NCBI GenBank assembly: GCA_034509425.1
Contig: JAVTVJ010000446.1
Coordinates: forward strand, 1-64,000
Direction: 5' to 3'
DNA length: 64,000 nucleotides
Origin: Eopsaltria australis
Lineage: Eukaryota; Chordata; Aves; Passeriformes; Petroicidae
Every line of letters starts with the position of its first letter. The first letter of the stretch is position 1. The notes under the pieces are model-generated. The model was not told the origin of the DNA. It saw only the letters and a program-made list of their open reading frames with translations, and ran no database searches. Of the stretch, positions 1 through 10,411 are shown one piece after another. A program made the translations under genes and the position numbers.

Positions 1-743
1 GGCCTGCACTCTGCCGCCAGAGGGACTGAGAAAAATGCATTAGCGATGTCAATCGTGGCATGCCATTTGGCTGATTTTGACTCTAGCTCATATTGGAGGT
101 CCAACATGTCTGGTACGGCAGCACTTAGAGGTGGTGTGACTTCATTCAGGCCCCGATAGTCCACTGTCAGCTGCCATTCCCCATTTGACTTCCACACTGG
201 CCATATGGGGCTGTTGAAGGGTGAGCGGGTCCTGCTGATAACTCCTTGGCTCTCCAGTCGACGAATTAGTTCATGGATAGGAGTCACGGAGTCTCAGTTG
301 GTACGATACTGCCTCCGGTGCACTGTCCTGGTAGCAATCGGTACTTGCTGATCTTCCACCTGCAGCAATCCTACGATGAAGGGATCTTCTGAGAGGCCAG
401 GCAGGGTGGATAACTGTTTGATCTTCTCTGTATTCACCGCAGCTATGCCAAAGGCCCATCGATATCCCTTTGGATCCTTAAAATACCCTCTCCTGAGGTA
501 GTTGATGCCAAGGATACAAGGGGCCTCTGGGCCAGTCACGATGGGGTGCCTTTGCCATCTGTCCCCTGTTAAGCTCACCTCAGCTTTTACTGCCGACAAC
601 TCTTGGCATCCCCCTGTCACTCCAGAGATCCAGATGGCTTCTGCACTCTTGTGCCTTGATGGCATCAATGTACACTGTGCACCGGTGTCCACTAAAGCTT
701 TGTACTTCTGTGGATCTGATGTGCCAGGCCATCGAATCCACAC
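1..743 (-). pseudogene. pol: ERVL unit 1 pol, protease and start of reverse transcriptase
   Basis: The frame opens downstream of an amber codon (798-800, minus) that closes gag in the same frame. The aspartic protease motif VDTGAQCTLMPS sits about 20 residues after the first Met, followed by the linker and the RT N-terminus (SPFNSPIWPV, VDYRGLNEV). A TGA at 294-296 interrupts it where units 2 and 3 read CGG (Arg). RT continues in the same frame to the left edge, so the YIDD motif is not visible in this unit. Close identity to the two other copies in the window makes the assignment firm. Confidence 0.85.
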
Positions 744-797
744 CGTCCAGTATACCCGGTCATCCCTTTCCTCCTCCTGGCCGGAGGCAGGGACCCT

Positions 798-2245
798 CTA
801 TTCCTGTTCCTGGTCAGAGTATTCACTATCTGACCTTTGTGATGCCAAATCAGAAGTTCCCTCCTCAGGACTGTAGGAAACAGTTTTAGTTCTCTTATAT
901 CTGGGAAATCGCTGATTGTCTTCTGGTCTCTCTGTGGTAACTACACTGACAGTCTTCTTGGGTGGCCCCTTCTTAACAGGTCTCTTCCCCCTCAGTTCTC
1001 GGACCCGGGCGCTCAGCTTAGAGGTGGGTTCACCATCCCATTTCCTAATGTCCTCTCCATGCTCACGCAGAAAAAAACCAGAGCTCGTTACGTGGCCTGT
1101 TCTTGGGGATTCCTTTCCCTCTGACTGGGGTTGGAGAGGAGCGATCTCTTGGGCTGCCTCTAAAAGTTGGGGTGGTGGCTCGCAGGGGTGAGGGAGCACC
1201 CAGAGTTTCTTCTACATTTCTGAGCCAGGCGGACGCCAACTCTACAGTTGGTGTATCCATTTTTGGGTAATAAAGTGCCACCAAGCTGCTGGAATATGAT
1301 GCCGGGGTGCCTTGAACCACCTTCCTCCACATGGCAAGTGTACAAGGGATATCCTCTGGATCTATGGTGACGCTATCATCCTTTAGATCACTATAGACAA
1401 TTTCCAGCACTGCTAATTTTCTCAGGTACTGGATACCTTCATCCACATTGGTCCACTTCTCTGGGGACTCTACAAGATCTTCCTTAAAAGGATATCTTGC
1501 CTTCACACTTGAAAGAAGCCGTCTCCCGAGGCTATAAGTTGCTCCTTTCTTTGCAAGTCCTTTTTCAATTTCCCGATCCCTAGCAAGGGATCCCAGCTGT
1601 TGGGCTTCATGACCTTCTAACTGCTGACTATCGGCCCCATTATCCCAGCATCGCAGCAGCCATGCAGGAATCCTCTCACCTGACTGGCGGCTGTAATCCT
1701 TTTGCAAGTCTCGAAGTTCGGATGGGGTCAGGGACCGAGTAACTTCGGTCTCCTGTTTAATCTGCCTCACTCCCTTTGATTCCTTTGCTGAGGGACCTGC
1801 TTCTTGATCTAGTCCTACTTCTTCTTCCTCTTCTTCTTCTTCTTCTTCTCTTACTAATCGGCCTGAAACTTGCCTTGTCCATTTTTTTTTTCACTACTGG
1901 GGCAATTACTGTAGTTGTTGTGGTTTGGGTTCTTATCTTAGACACAGTTGTTATGGTTTGTATCTCTGTCTCAGCCACAGTTGTAGTTTGTGTCCCTGTC
2001 TCAGCTATAGTGTCCTCAGGCACAGTTTGAGTTCCTGCCTCAACCACAGTCCTCTGAGAATATTGAAAAGAGGCCCAGTAGGCCCAGGCCAGCCCCCAGT
2101 ACAGGGCGAGAAGCTGCTCGCATTCCTGAGAGTAAACGAGGCACCCTTCTGTCAGCCGACGGGCTAGTTTGTTAGGGTTATTTACCTCTTCAGGAGTAAA
2201 CTCCCAGGCAACGGGAGGTGATAACCGCCCTAGGAACCTGCCCAA
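798..2245 (-). pseudogene. gag: ERVL unit 1 gag, frameshifted
   Basis: Starts at MGRFLGRLSPP (2245) and ends at the amber codon 798-800. The N-terminal third has Thr/Gln repeats (GTQT, IQT) and then a long Arg/Ser run encoded by a CTT-type microsatellite at about 1815-1850. The frame changes there and again near 1160-1200, so three frames cover the gene. There is no zinc knuckle, as expected for ERVL-type gag. The C-terminal part (SLARDREIEKG, PFKEDLVESPEKW) is shared with unit 3. The start is chosen because it follows about 425 bp of leader and precedes continuous similarity. No catalytic role; structural capsid precursor. Confidence 0.75.
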
Positions 2246-2670
2246 ATCTCTCCATATACCATTCTACCCAGGAACTGGGTACCTCAGGGCAGATTTTAAC
2301 AGCTCCTTACTCAAGGGTCATTTCTTTCTGTACCAGGGAGATGACAATTTCCATGAATTCCATAAGGTAACAGTGTTGGCAAATATTATTAATAATATCA
2401 GGAAGCTTATGTAAGGGTTGGCAATAATCACAGGAGCTTGCAGCAAAAGATTATCTATACTCAAATTCACCCAGGGCAGAGAGAAGGAGTTATATTCATT
2501 CACAGTCATTGTTTGTTTTAACATGTTCTCAAATATAGTAAAACAAAGATAAGCAGTGTGGCAGCCGAAGGCCGTATGCAACGCAGGAGTTTACTACTTG
2601 AGAGCTGCTATTGGTAATTACTAGAGCATGTAATATATGTGTGTATATATATATAAAACTGCCTTTATCT
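2246..2670 (-). other. ERVL unit 1 untranslated leader
   Basis: About 425 bp between the primer site and the gag start. A+T-rich, with a (TA)n tract at 2640-2655. No frame of note. Unit 2 lacks this segment entirely. Confidence 0.7.
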
Positions 2671-2690
2671 CGCCCCACGTTCGGGCGCCA
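2671..2690 (-). promoter_or_regulatory. Primer-binding site, tRNA-Lys1,2-like
   Basis: On the minus strand it reads TGGCGCCCGAACGTGGGGCG, starting 8 nt after the LTR end. It matches the 3' end of tRNA-Lys1,2 apart from one inserted G, whereas unit 2 carries a perfect tRNA-Lys3 site. Confidence 0.8.
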
Positions 2691-2698
2691 AAAGAGAC

Positions 2699-3273
2699 TG
2701 TCGTGGGTTGACCCCGGCCAGGGGCCAGGTGCCCACTCAGTCACTCTATCACTCCCCCTCCCACTGGGAGAGGGGAGAGGATAATATTGAAAAAGACTAT
2801 CAGGGTAAGAAAAGGCAGTTTTATTACAGCGGGGAAAAAAAATAGAACAAACAAGCTGAGAGTTGCACGCGCAAGAGCAGAAGAGAAAACAATCAATCTC
2901 TACTTCCCATCAGTAGCGATGTCCGGACACTTCCTGGGAAGCAGGGCTCCAGCACGTTTGGCGGTTGTTCAAGGAGGCAAACATGGACCAGCCCTGAGTG
3001 CCTCTCCCTCCTCCTCTCTTCCTTCCCTTATATATCTGAGCTGATGTCATATGGGATGGAATATCCCTTTGGCTGACTGGGGTCAGCTGGCCTGCTGGTG
3101 TCCCCTCCCAGGATCTTGCCCACCTCCATCCCCTTTGGTGGGAGGGAAGGACTGTCAGAGGGACAGCACTGCTTGGCAGTAGCCAAAACACTGCTCTGTT
3201 ATCAATGCCAGCTACCAATGCAAAGCACAGCACTGTAAGGGCTGTGAGCTTTACCCCAGTCAGACCCAATACA
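2699..3273 (-). repeat. ERVL LTR shared by units 1 and 2
   Basis: 575 bp with TG...CA ends, defined by comparison with 6557-7127 and 36279-36853: all three start tgtcgtggg and end cccaataca on the plus strand. Minus-strand TATATAAG lies near 3025-3035 and an AATAAA signal at 2820-2825. Internal sequence of unit 2 begins directly at 3274 and the primer site of unit 1 ends at 2690, so one LTR serves both. Confidence 0.93.
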
Positions 3274-3749
3274 ATTTCTACCCCTTATTCCATACCATTT
3301 GCATCATGCTCAGAAATCCTTTCCTACTCACACATGCAATTTAAGCTACATCCTTAAACCATCCCCATCACATTAACTACTATCTCCGGTCCTTTCGCCT
3401 TCTTCCAGGTGGTCTCTGTTTTCAGCAGAATGTGGGGTCAGGGCAGGAGGAATAGTAAACTTGATTGTCGAGGACTGGCACCATCCCTGTTCATTGTGGC
3501 CTTTTTCTTGCCCCTTGCTGAAATTCGTTCTTCGTCAGCTCATGTCCCTTCTGCTACTTACATCCTGCAACATACAACGTCCAACATGCATTATTCTTAC
3601 CCCAAGGTTAAATCACCTTGGGGCACACACTGGGTCTCCCCATCCTCCCGCATTACCCACCAAGTGCACCCAGGTCCTTGGGCAAAGACAATCCCACGAA
3701 TGGGTTTGCCCTTCCCCATGGGGGACGCAACCCACACTGACTTCTCCAG
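3274..3749 (-). other. 3' untranslated region of ERVL unit 2
   Basis: Non-coding interval between the pol stop and the 3' LTR, with a short purine tract (about 3274-3290) next to the LTR that would act as polypurine tract. No env frame is present, consistent with an ERVL element. The same sequence occurs in unit 3 at 36854-37119. Confidence 0.7.
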
Positions 3750-6518
3750 TCACTTTCCTATGTGTACTGCAGGAACCTTGTCTCCCTCCACAGTGTCTAA
3801 GGGTTTAGTTTGGATGGGACCAGGGCAGTTAACAGATCCTCTAGTATTGACTAGCCAAGTGGCTTCTGCCAAGTTCACATCCCAATGCTTCCATGTCCCA
3901 TTACCTAGTGCCCGTAGCATAGTTTTTAACAGTCCATTATATCTTTCAATCTTCCCAGAGGCCTGTGGGTGATAAGGAATATGATATATCCACTTAATGC
4001 CATGCCTCTTTGCCCAGGAGTTAATAAGATTATTGCGAAAATGAGTCCCATTATCTGACTCAATTCTATCTGGGGTTTCATGATGCCACAAAATGTGTCT
4101 TTCAAGACCTGAAATTGTGTTCCGAGCCGTGGCGTGGTTTACTGGGTACGTTTCCAGCCAGCCAGTTGTGGCCTCCACCATGGTGAGGATGTAACTCTTG
4201 CCTTGGCATGTTCGTGGCAATGGCCCAATGTAATCAATTTGCCAGGCTTCACCATACTGGAACCCCAGCCACCGCCCTCCACTCCAAAGAGGCTTCACTC
4301 GTGTGGCTCGCTTGATGGCAGCGCATGTTTCACACTGATGAATAACCTGTGTGATGGCCTCCATGGTCAGATCCACCCCTCGATCACGAGCCCATCTGTA
4401 TGTTGCATCCCTTCCAAGATGCCCTGATGTTTCGTGGGCCCATCGGGCTATAAATAGCTCACCCTTTCTCTCCCAATCTAGGTCCACCTGAGCTATTCCA
4501 ATTTTGGTGGCCTTATCTACCCGTTCGTTGTTTTGATGCTCCTCAGTGGCACGACTTCTGGGCACATGGGCATCTACATGGCGTACTTTCACAGTCATGT
4601 TTTCTATCCGTGCAGCAATGTCCTGCCATAATGCAGCAGCCCAGATGGGTTTTCCCCTGCGCTGCCAGTTGGTTTTCTTCCACTGCTGCAGCCATCCCCA
4701 TAGGGCATTAGCCACCATCCAGGAGTCAGTATAGAGATAGAGTATGGGCCACTTTTCTCTCTCAGCAATCTCTAGGGCTAGTTGGATGGCTTTCACCTCT
4801 GCAAACTGGCTTGATTCGCCTTCCCCTTCAGCGGCCTCAATGACTTGTCGTGTGGGATTCCACACAGCAGCTTTCCACCTCCGATGGTTTCCTGTCGCTC
4901 GACAGGATCCATCAGTAAATAAAGCATATTTTCTTTCGTTTTCTTGTAACTCGTTATATGGTGGTGCTTCTTGGGCACGAGTCACCTTCTCAGACAGTGC
5001 TCCAAAATCTCTGGCTTCTGGCCAACTCAAAATCTCTTCTAGGATTCCTGGGAAGTTGGGTTTTCCCATTCGGGCTCGTTGTGTAATTAAGGCCACCCAC
5101 TTACTCCATGTAGCACTGGTTGCATGATGCACAGAGGGAATGTTTCCTTTGAACATCCAGTGTAGGACAGGCAATCGTGGTGCCAAGAGGAGACATGCTT
5201 CTGTCCCAACAACTTCCGAGGCCGCTCGAACCCCCTCATAAGCTGCTAGTATTTCTTTTTCAGTTGGAGTAGAGTGGGCTTCTGATCCTCGGTAACTCCT
5301 GCTCCAGAATCCTAATGGCCGACCTCGGGTTTCTCCTGCGGTCCTCTGCCAGAGGCTCCAGGTGAGGCCCTGCTCCCCAGCTGCAGTGTAGAGTACATTT
5401 TGCACATCTGGTCCTGTCCGAACAGGCCCAAGAGCCACGGCACGAGCTATTTCTTGTTTGATTTGCTCAAAGGCCTGTTTCTGCTCAGGGCCCCACTTGA
5501 AGTCATTCTTCTTCTGGGTCACTCGATAGAGGGGGCCCACAAGTTGACTATAGCCTGAAATGTGCATTCTCCAGAATCCTACAAGGCCCAAGAAAGCTTG
5601 TGTTTCTTTCTTAGTAACTGGTGGAGACATATTGGCAATTTTGTCAACCACCTCTGTAGGCACATGACGGCGCCCATCCTGCCATTTTATTCCTAGAAAC
5701 TGGATTTCCTGTGCAGGTCCCTTCACCTTACTTTGTTTTATGGCAAGACCAGCTTTCAGAAGAATTTGGATTATTTTCTTCCCTTTTTCAAAAACTTCTC
5801 CTGCTGTATCACCCCACACAATGATATCATCAATATATTGCAGGTGTTCCGGAGCTCCACCCTGTTCCAGAGCAGCCTGGATCAGGCCATGGCAGATGGT
5901 GGGGCTGTGTCTCCACCCCTGGGGCAGTCGGTTCCAGGTGTACTGGACACCCCTCCAAGTGAAAGCAAATTGTGGCCTGCACTCGCCGCCAGAGGGATTG
6001 AGAAAAATGCATTAGCTATGTCAATCGTGGCATACCATTTGGCTGCTTTTGACTCTAGCTCATATTGGAGGTCCAACATGTCTGGTACGGCAGCACTGAG
6101 AGGTGGTGTGACTTCATTCAGGCCCCGATAGTCCACTGTCAGCCGCCATTCCCCATTTGACTTCCGCACTGGCCATATGGGGCTGTTGAAGGGTGAGCGG
6201 GTCCTGCTGATAACTCCTTGGCTCTCCAGTCGACGAATTAGTTCATGGATAGGAGTCACGGAGTCCCGGTTGGTACGATACTGCCTCCGATGCACTGTCC
6301 TGGTAGCAATCGGTACTTGTTGATCTTCCACCTGCAGCAATCCTACGATGAAAGGATCTTCTGAGAGGCCAGGCAGGGTGGATAACTGTTTGATCTTCTC
6401 TGTATTCACCGCAGCTATGCCAAAGGCCCATCGATATCCCTTTGGTTCCTTAAAATACCCTCTCCTGAGGTAGTCGATGCCAAGGATACAAGGGGCCTCT
6501 GGGCCAGTCACGATGGGG
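3750..6518 (-). pseudogene. pol: ERVL unit 2 pol: protease remnant, RT, RNase H, integrase
   Basis: Two frames joined by a frameshift. The upstream frame (6511-5882) carries the protease C-terminus (ILGIDYLRRG) and RT start; the downstream frame (5819-3750, 689 codons) carries QYIDDI, RNase H (ALFTDGSCRATG, YTDSWMVANALWGW), the integrase zinc finger (HETSGH...CETC) and the catalytic triad (WQIDYIG, ESDNGTHF, SGKIERYNG). The frameshift is at about 5982, where unit 3 has one more G. The protease active site is gone: pol is fused at 6519-6525 to the leader by a deletion of all gag. This is the only copy in the window with a complete integrase. Confidence 0.9.
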
Positions 6519-6530
6519 TGCCTTTATCTG

Positions 6531-6548
6531 GTCCCTGTTCGGGCGCCA
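6531..6548 (-). promoter_or_regulatory. Primer-binding site, exact tRNA-Lys3 match
   Basis: Minus strand TGGCGCCCGAACAGGGAC, all 18 nt complementary to the 3' end of tRNA-Lys3, 8 nt after the LTR. Confidence 0.92.
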
Positions 6549-6556
6549 AAAGAGAC

Positions 6557-7127
6557 TGTCGTGGGTTGACCCCGGCCAGGGGCCAGGTGCCCACTCAGTC
6601 ACTCTATCACTCCGTCTCCCGCTGGGAGAGGGGAGAGGGTAATATTGAAAAAGACTATCAGGGTCAGTAAAGGCATTTTTATTACAGTGGGAAAAAAAAA
6701 TAGAACAAGCAAGTTGAAAGTTGCGTGCGCAAGAGCAAGAAGGGAAAACAATCAATCTCTACTTCCCATCAGCAGCGATGTCCGGACACTTTCTGGGAAG
6801 CAGGGCTCCAGCACACGTGGTGGTTGTTCGAGGAGGCAAACATGGACCAGCCTGAGTGCCTCCCCCTCCTCCTCTCTTCCTTCCCTTATATATCTGAGCT
6901 GATGTCATATGGTATGGAATATCCCTTTGGCTGACTGGGGTCAGCTGGCCTGCTGGTGTCCCCTCCCAGGATCTTGTCCCCCCCATCCCCTTCAGTGGGG
7001 GAAGGAATGTCACAGGGACAGCACTGCTTGGCAGTAGCCAAAACACTGGTCTGTTGTCAACACCAGCTACCAAAGCAAAGTACAGCAGTGTAAGGCCTGT
7101 GAGCTTTACCCAGTGAGACCCAATACA
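6557..7127 (-). repeat. 5' LTR of ERVL unit 2
   Basis: 571 bp, TG...CA ends, same family as 2699-3273 with scattered differences. Minus-strand TATATAAG promoter and AATAAA signal are both conserved. Followed on the right by tagta, the presumed target duplication. Confidence 0.93.
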
Positions 7128-9344
7128 TAGTATCTTAATCTTCTTCATGTTTTCCTTCAATTCTTGTAAATGCGCATGAATTGATTGAGAGTGGTCCGAT
7201 GGATTCATACAGCACATTCCTTCAAATTCTTCTCAACCATGGCCCTGAGACAGCAATAGAAAGTCTATTGCGGCTCGGTTTTGTAGCACTGCGTGCCTAA
7301 CACCCCCAACGTCCTGTAATAGTTCTGAAATTATACATGATGTGAGGTTTAGCTGTTTAGCTGTCCAGCAAGCTAGGTGGTTTAGTTCTCACAGTGCATT
7401 TCCAGCTGCAGCTCCTGGCAGAAACAGTGACAACAATACTCGGGCTACTTTTCCTTGTAATTCCACCTTATCTTTACAATTAGGGTCTAATTGATCTATT
7501 GATTGTTTTGTTCTAGCTCTGTTTACCTTTTGTAATACATCGGCTATTGAGGGGGCAAAAAGAGTGAGTTTGCTAATATAACAAGGTCCTCCGTAAACCC
7601 TTACAGGAATTCCTTGCCATGTCCGGTCTCTACAAATTAAAAAGTACCCTGGGGGAAATTCTTTGGCTGTATCATTGTTCCAAATAGCAAATTTGCTGCC
7701 TCTTGTTTTTGCCCTTAAACTGCCTTTACAATAATCATTCTTATTTTGATACTTAAACCACTTAAAGGCGCTTAACACATTAGTCCAAAATGTCCAATTG
7801 TGCTGTTTATGAAATTCAATTCCCATAAATGCTGGTCCTCTATTATAAAGACAGAGACTACTACATATTACACTATTATCCTAAGACTACTTCTATGACT
7901 CTTACTATGGCTACTGCCTTCTACTATGTAGTGAAAATTCCCTTTATACCATCTCAAACACAGGATGTGCCATCATATAAATAGAAAAGATAAACAGTAC
8001 CCTATAAGGTCACAAACCACAATACTCATAACACACATAGTGTAACCCTATAATTCCCCCCTTTGTTTTAATTAACAGAAGTTTGTCTATGGCATTACTA
8101 GCCATCTGTCACAGGTAGTGTAGTAAGTAAGAAATACTCATAACTAGATGTAAGAATACTCCTAACACCCATGTGGTAAACATTCTAAGTGATCTATGTT
8201 ATCTTGTGAGTTTTCATTACTCAACAGTTCAGCAAATTAGTCTCAATTGCCTTGCCTCTGAAGGTTATTGATCAGAGTAATACCTTATTGAATTTTGGAA
8301 TACTATACCAACAGCCATGGTCTCTAACAGCTAGCACCTTGTTTCAGTGAGGGCTGGGGGATCCCTCCCGGGCAAGGTCCCCAAGTCCACCCCAAAAGGG
8401 ATGCAGATCATATAAACTCAAATTACTAAGTCAAACCCGACTTAAGTATGATTTGGATGCAGAAACACCTGGGTCTGTTGGTAGATGTCCGACCAGGGAG
8501 AGTCCAGGCTTGGCCAGAGCCAGGGCTCCAACTGGAGGGATTTCCCTAACACAGATCTTATGAGAAAGCTGTTAGAAACAGCAACTAGGAAGGTCACTTA
8601 AACCGGAAGGAATCATGGAGACAGTTACATAAACATAGTACAGGTTGTGCAGACTGTAAAGTAACAGACGTTGTCAACTACCTTTAACTAAGAAGACCAT
8701 GGTACCATGAACATGATAATTAAAAGAATGCATATGCATGACTTAATGTACGTAATCTTAACAGAACCTAATCTTTCCTATAACACACATAGTTACGCAT
8801 AACTGTAGTTAACTCTCACAGAACCTAGTCGTAATACTTAATGTTAACAGAACTTAATAAATGTAATAGCATTTAAACTTTAACAATATATTTCTAGTTA
8901 TGAATACATCAGGGGTGATCCGGAGTTATGAAGACATCAGGAGCAATAGTTTGGGAGAGTTCCGAAGACAGCGTTACGAGCTGCGAGTACACAGATCCAT
9001 CCCTTCTTCGAGCAGGGATGCAGGTTTGCGGTATTGTCTCCGGGGTCACTGTACTTTGAGGTTCAGCTGTAGATATAGAACTCAACACTCATTAAAACAA
9101 AGTAAAAACAAGAAAAAGTGGAAAACAGATTAAAATTCAGTTATCCATTTCTGTCCAGTAATACAATTCCTATTAGTAATTCACAGAGAATACTAAGTTA
9201 ACTCTTTCTTTTTTTAAGCTCTAGTACACAGTTGCGGTAAATCTAGTTTGCCACTCATTTAAACCTAGTCTACCACTCACATTACATTTCTCCCAAACCG
9301 CCTTACTCTGGTCTGCTCCACTCCAAACCCTGCAAATGGGGGGG
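7128..9344 (-). pseudogene. env: Alpharetrovirus-like env remnant (element Q)
   Basis: The best part is 7200-7826: an SU/fusion-region frame with CRDRTWQGIPVRVYGGPCY, then further left the TM ectodomain with the heptad/immunosuppressive-type segment [14 protein letters not shown] and a CX6CC-type motif whose first Cys codon is a stop (TGA). Between 7830 and 9200 a degraded SU is suggested by a signal-peptide-like hydrophobic stretch near 9100 and a Cys-poor segment after it, without an open frame. A purine tract at 8053-8068 resembles a polypurine tract but no LTR follows. Class is inferred from the TM motif. The left end is cut by the ERVL tandem and the right end by M1. Confidence 0.65.
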
Positions 9345-9914
9345 TGTTGCGGTGGTTCGGAACCAGAGGACTTCCGGACAGGTTCCACGGACAGAGGGTT
9401 TCCCCCCGGAGCTCCCAGGGGCAGCAGTTGGACCACCAATCCACGGACCCAAGCTCCTGCTATTGGTTACTGGACTTGTCTGTTATATTTCCCCGCTCTG
9501 GGAAATTCCCTGTCACTCCATAGTTCATTCGTTGTTCTCTCTGTTCCCCTCCCCTCCCTAAACCCCATTTGATCATGTACCCCAGCCCCTCCCCTGTATT
9601 GTCCCCTGCCCTCATCCTATTGGGTGTTGTTCCTCCCTTAAATACCAATGTAATAAGCTGCTCTTGGCTCTTGGTCCATGTGCTCCCTTTGGAGGCAATA
9701 AACCTACCGAAATCACATACCAAGAGACCTCCTTCTCTGGTAGTTCTTTGCTGTTTCACCACGCTCCGGGGGCAACACCTCCCCGGACCGAACGCGGGCC
9801 AGCTGTGCCCGAGTCAGCACTCCGAGGAGTCTTCCCGATCGCGAACGGCTTCCTAGGGTAGCGCTAGGACTCCGCTGCCGGTACCAAGGTGGGACCGAAG
9901 CAGGGAACGCAACA
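9345..9914 (+). repeat. M1 5' LTR
   Basis: 570 bp, TGTTGCGG...CGCAACA. TATA-like TTAAATA near 9637 and AATAAA at 9697-9702. By eye about 20 differences from the 3' LTR, roughly 4 percent. Confidence 0.93.
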
Positions 9915-9916
9915 AG

Positions 9917-9935
9917 TGGCGCACCGAACAGAGAC
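9917..9935 (+). promoter_or_regulatory. M1 primer-binding site, tRNA-Lys-like
   Basis: TGGCGCACCGAACAGAGAC, 2 nt after the LTR. Matches a tRNA-Lys3 primer site except for one inserted A and one G-to-A change. Confidence 0.7.
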
Positions 9936-10411
9936 TCCGACCTCTCGGGTTCCCTGCGAGCGACCTGGATACGCAGCAGCGGTCCGGATAGCGCCTTCGG
10001 GACGTCGCTCCCCTAGCGAGAACTTCCGCGTTTTAGCGGGGGGCTGGCAGGGGCCGTCAGCAACCGTTCTGGAGCGTCTGAAGTGTGTACGCTAGCTGAA
10101 CGGACTGACGAGACCAGAGACCCTTGCTCTTTTGGATGTTTCTCCCTCCGGAGCCGGTGACGGCAACTGAAGCCGGGATCGAGGAACCAAGACCCGCACG
10201 GAGCGGTGAGGTTTGGCGGCTGCGGGGCGCGGTGGGAAAGGACCAGGATCCGCGCGCGGCGGCGAAGCTCGGTGCCCGTGATAGCGGCGGGAAAGCCACC
10301 GAGAACCGAGCGCAGACGGTGAGGTCTAATCCGCGATAGGCAGCGGGAATCAGGCTCGAGGGAGAGTTTTGTACCGTATAAAAAGAGCAAGGAGGCTTTT
10401 ATTCGGAGACA

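Larger units (their letters stand above)
1..7127 (-). mobile_element. Tandem class III (ERVL-like) provirus, two units sharing one LTR
   Basis: Read on the minus strand the order is LTR (6557-7127), primer site, pol of unit 2, 3' region, LTR (2699-3273), primer site, gag and start of pol of unit 1, which runs off the left edge. The middle LTR is therefore the 3' LTR of unit 2 and the 5' LTR of unit 1. Class III is inferred from the long pol of the DTGA-protease/YIDD-reverse transcriptase type, the in-frame amber between gag and pol, and the lack of env. The right flank starts tagta at 7128; the matching left duplication lies outside the window. The LTR-int-LTR-int form fits recombination between LTRs or a nested re-insertion. 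Confidence 0.88.

Noticed and set aside
8053..8068. Purine tract resembling a polypurine tract in Q
   Set aside because: No LTR with TG start follows it, and env sequence continues on the wrong side.
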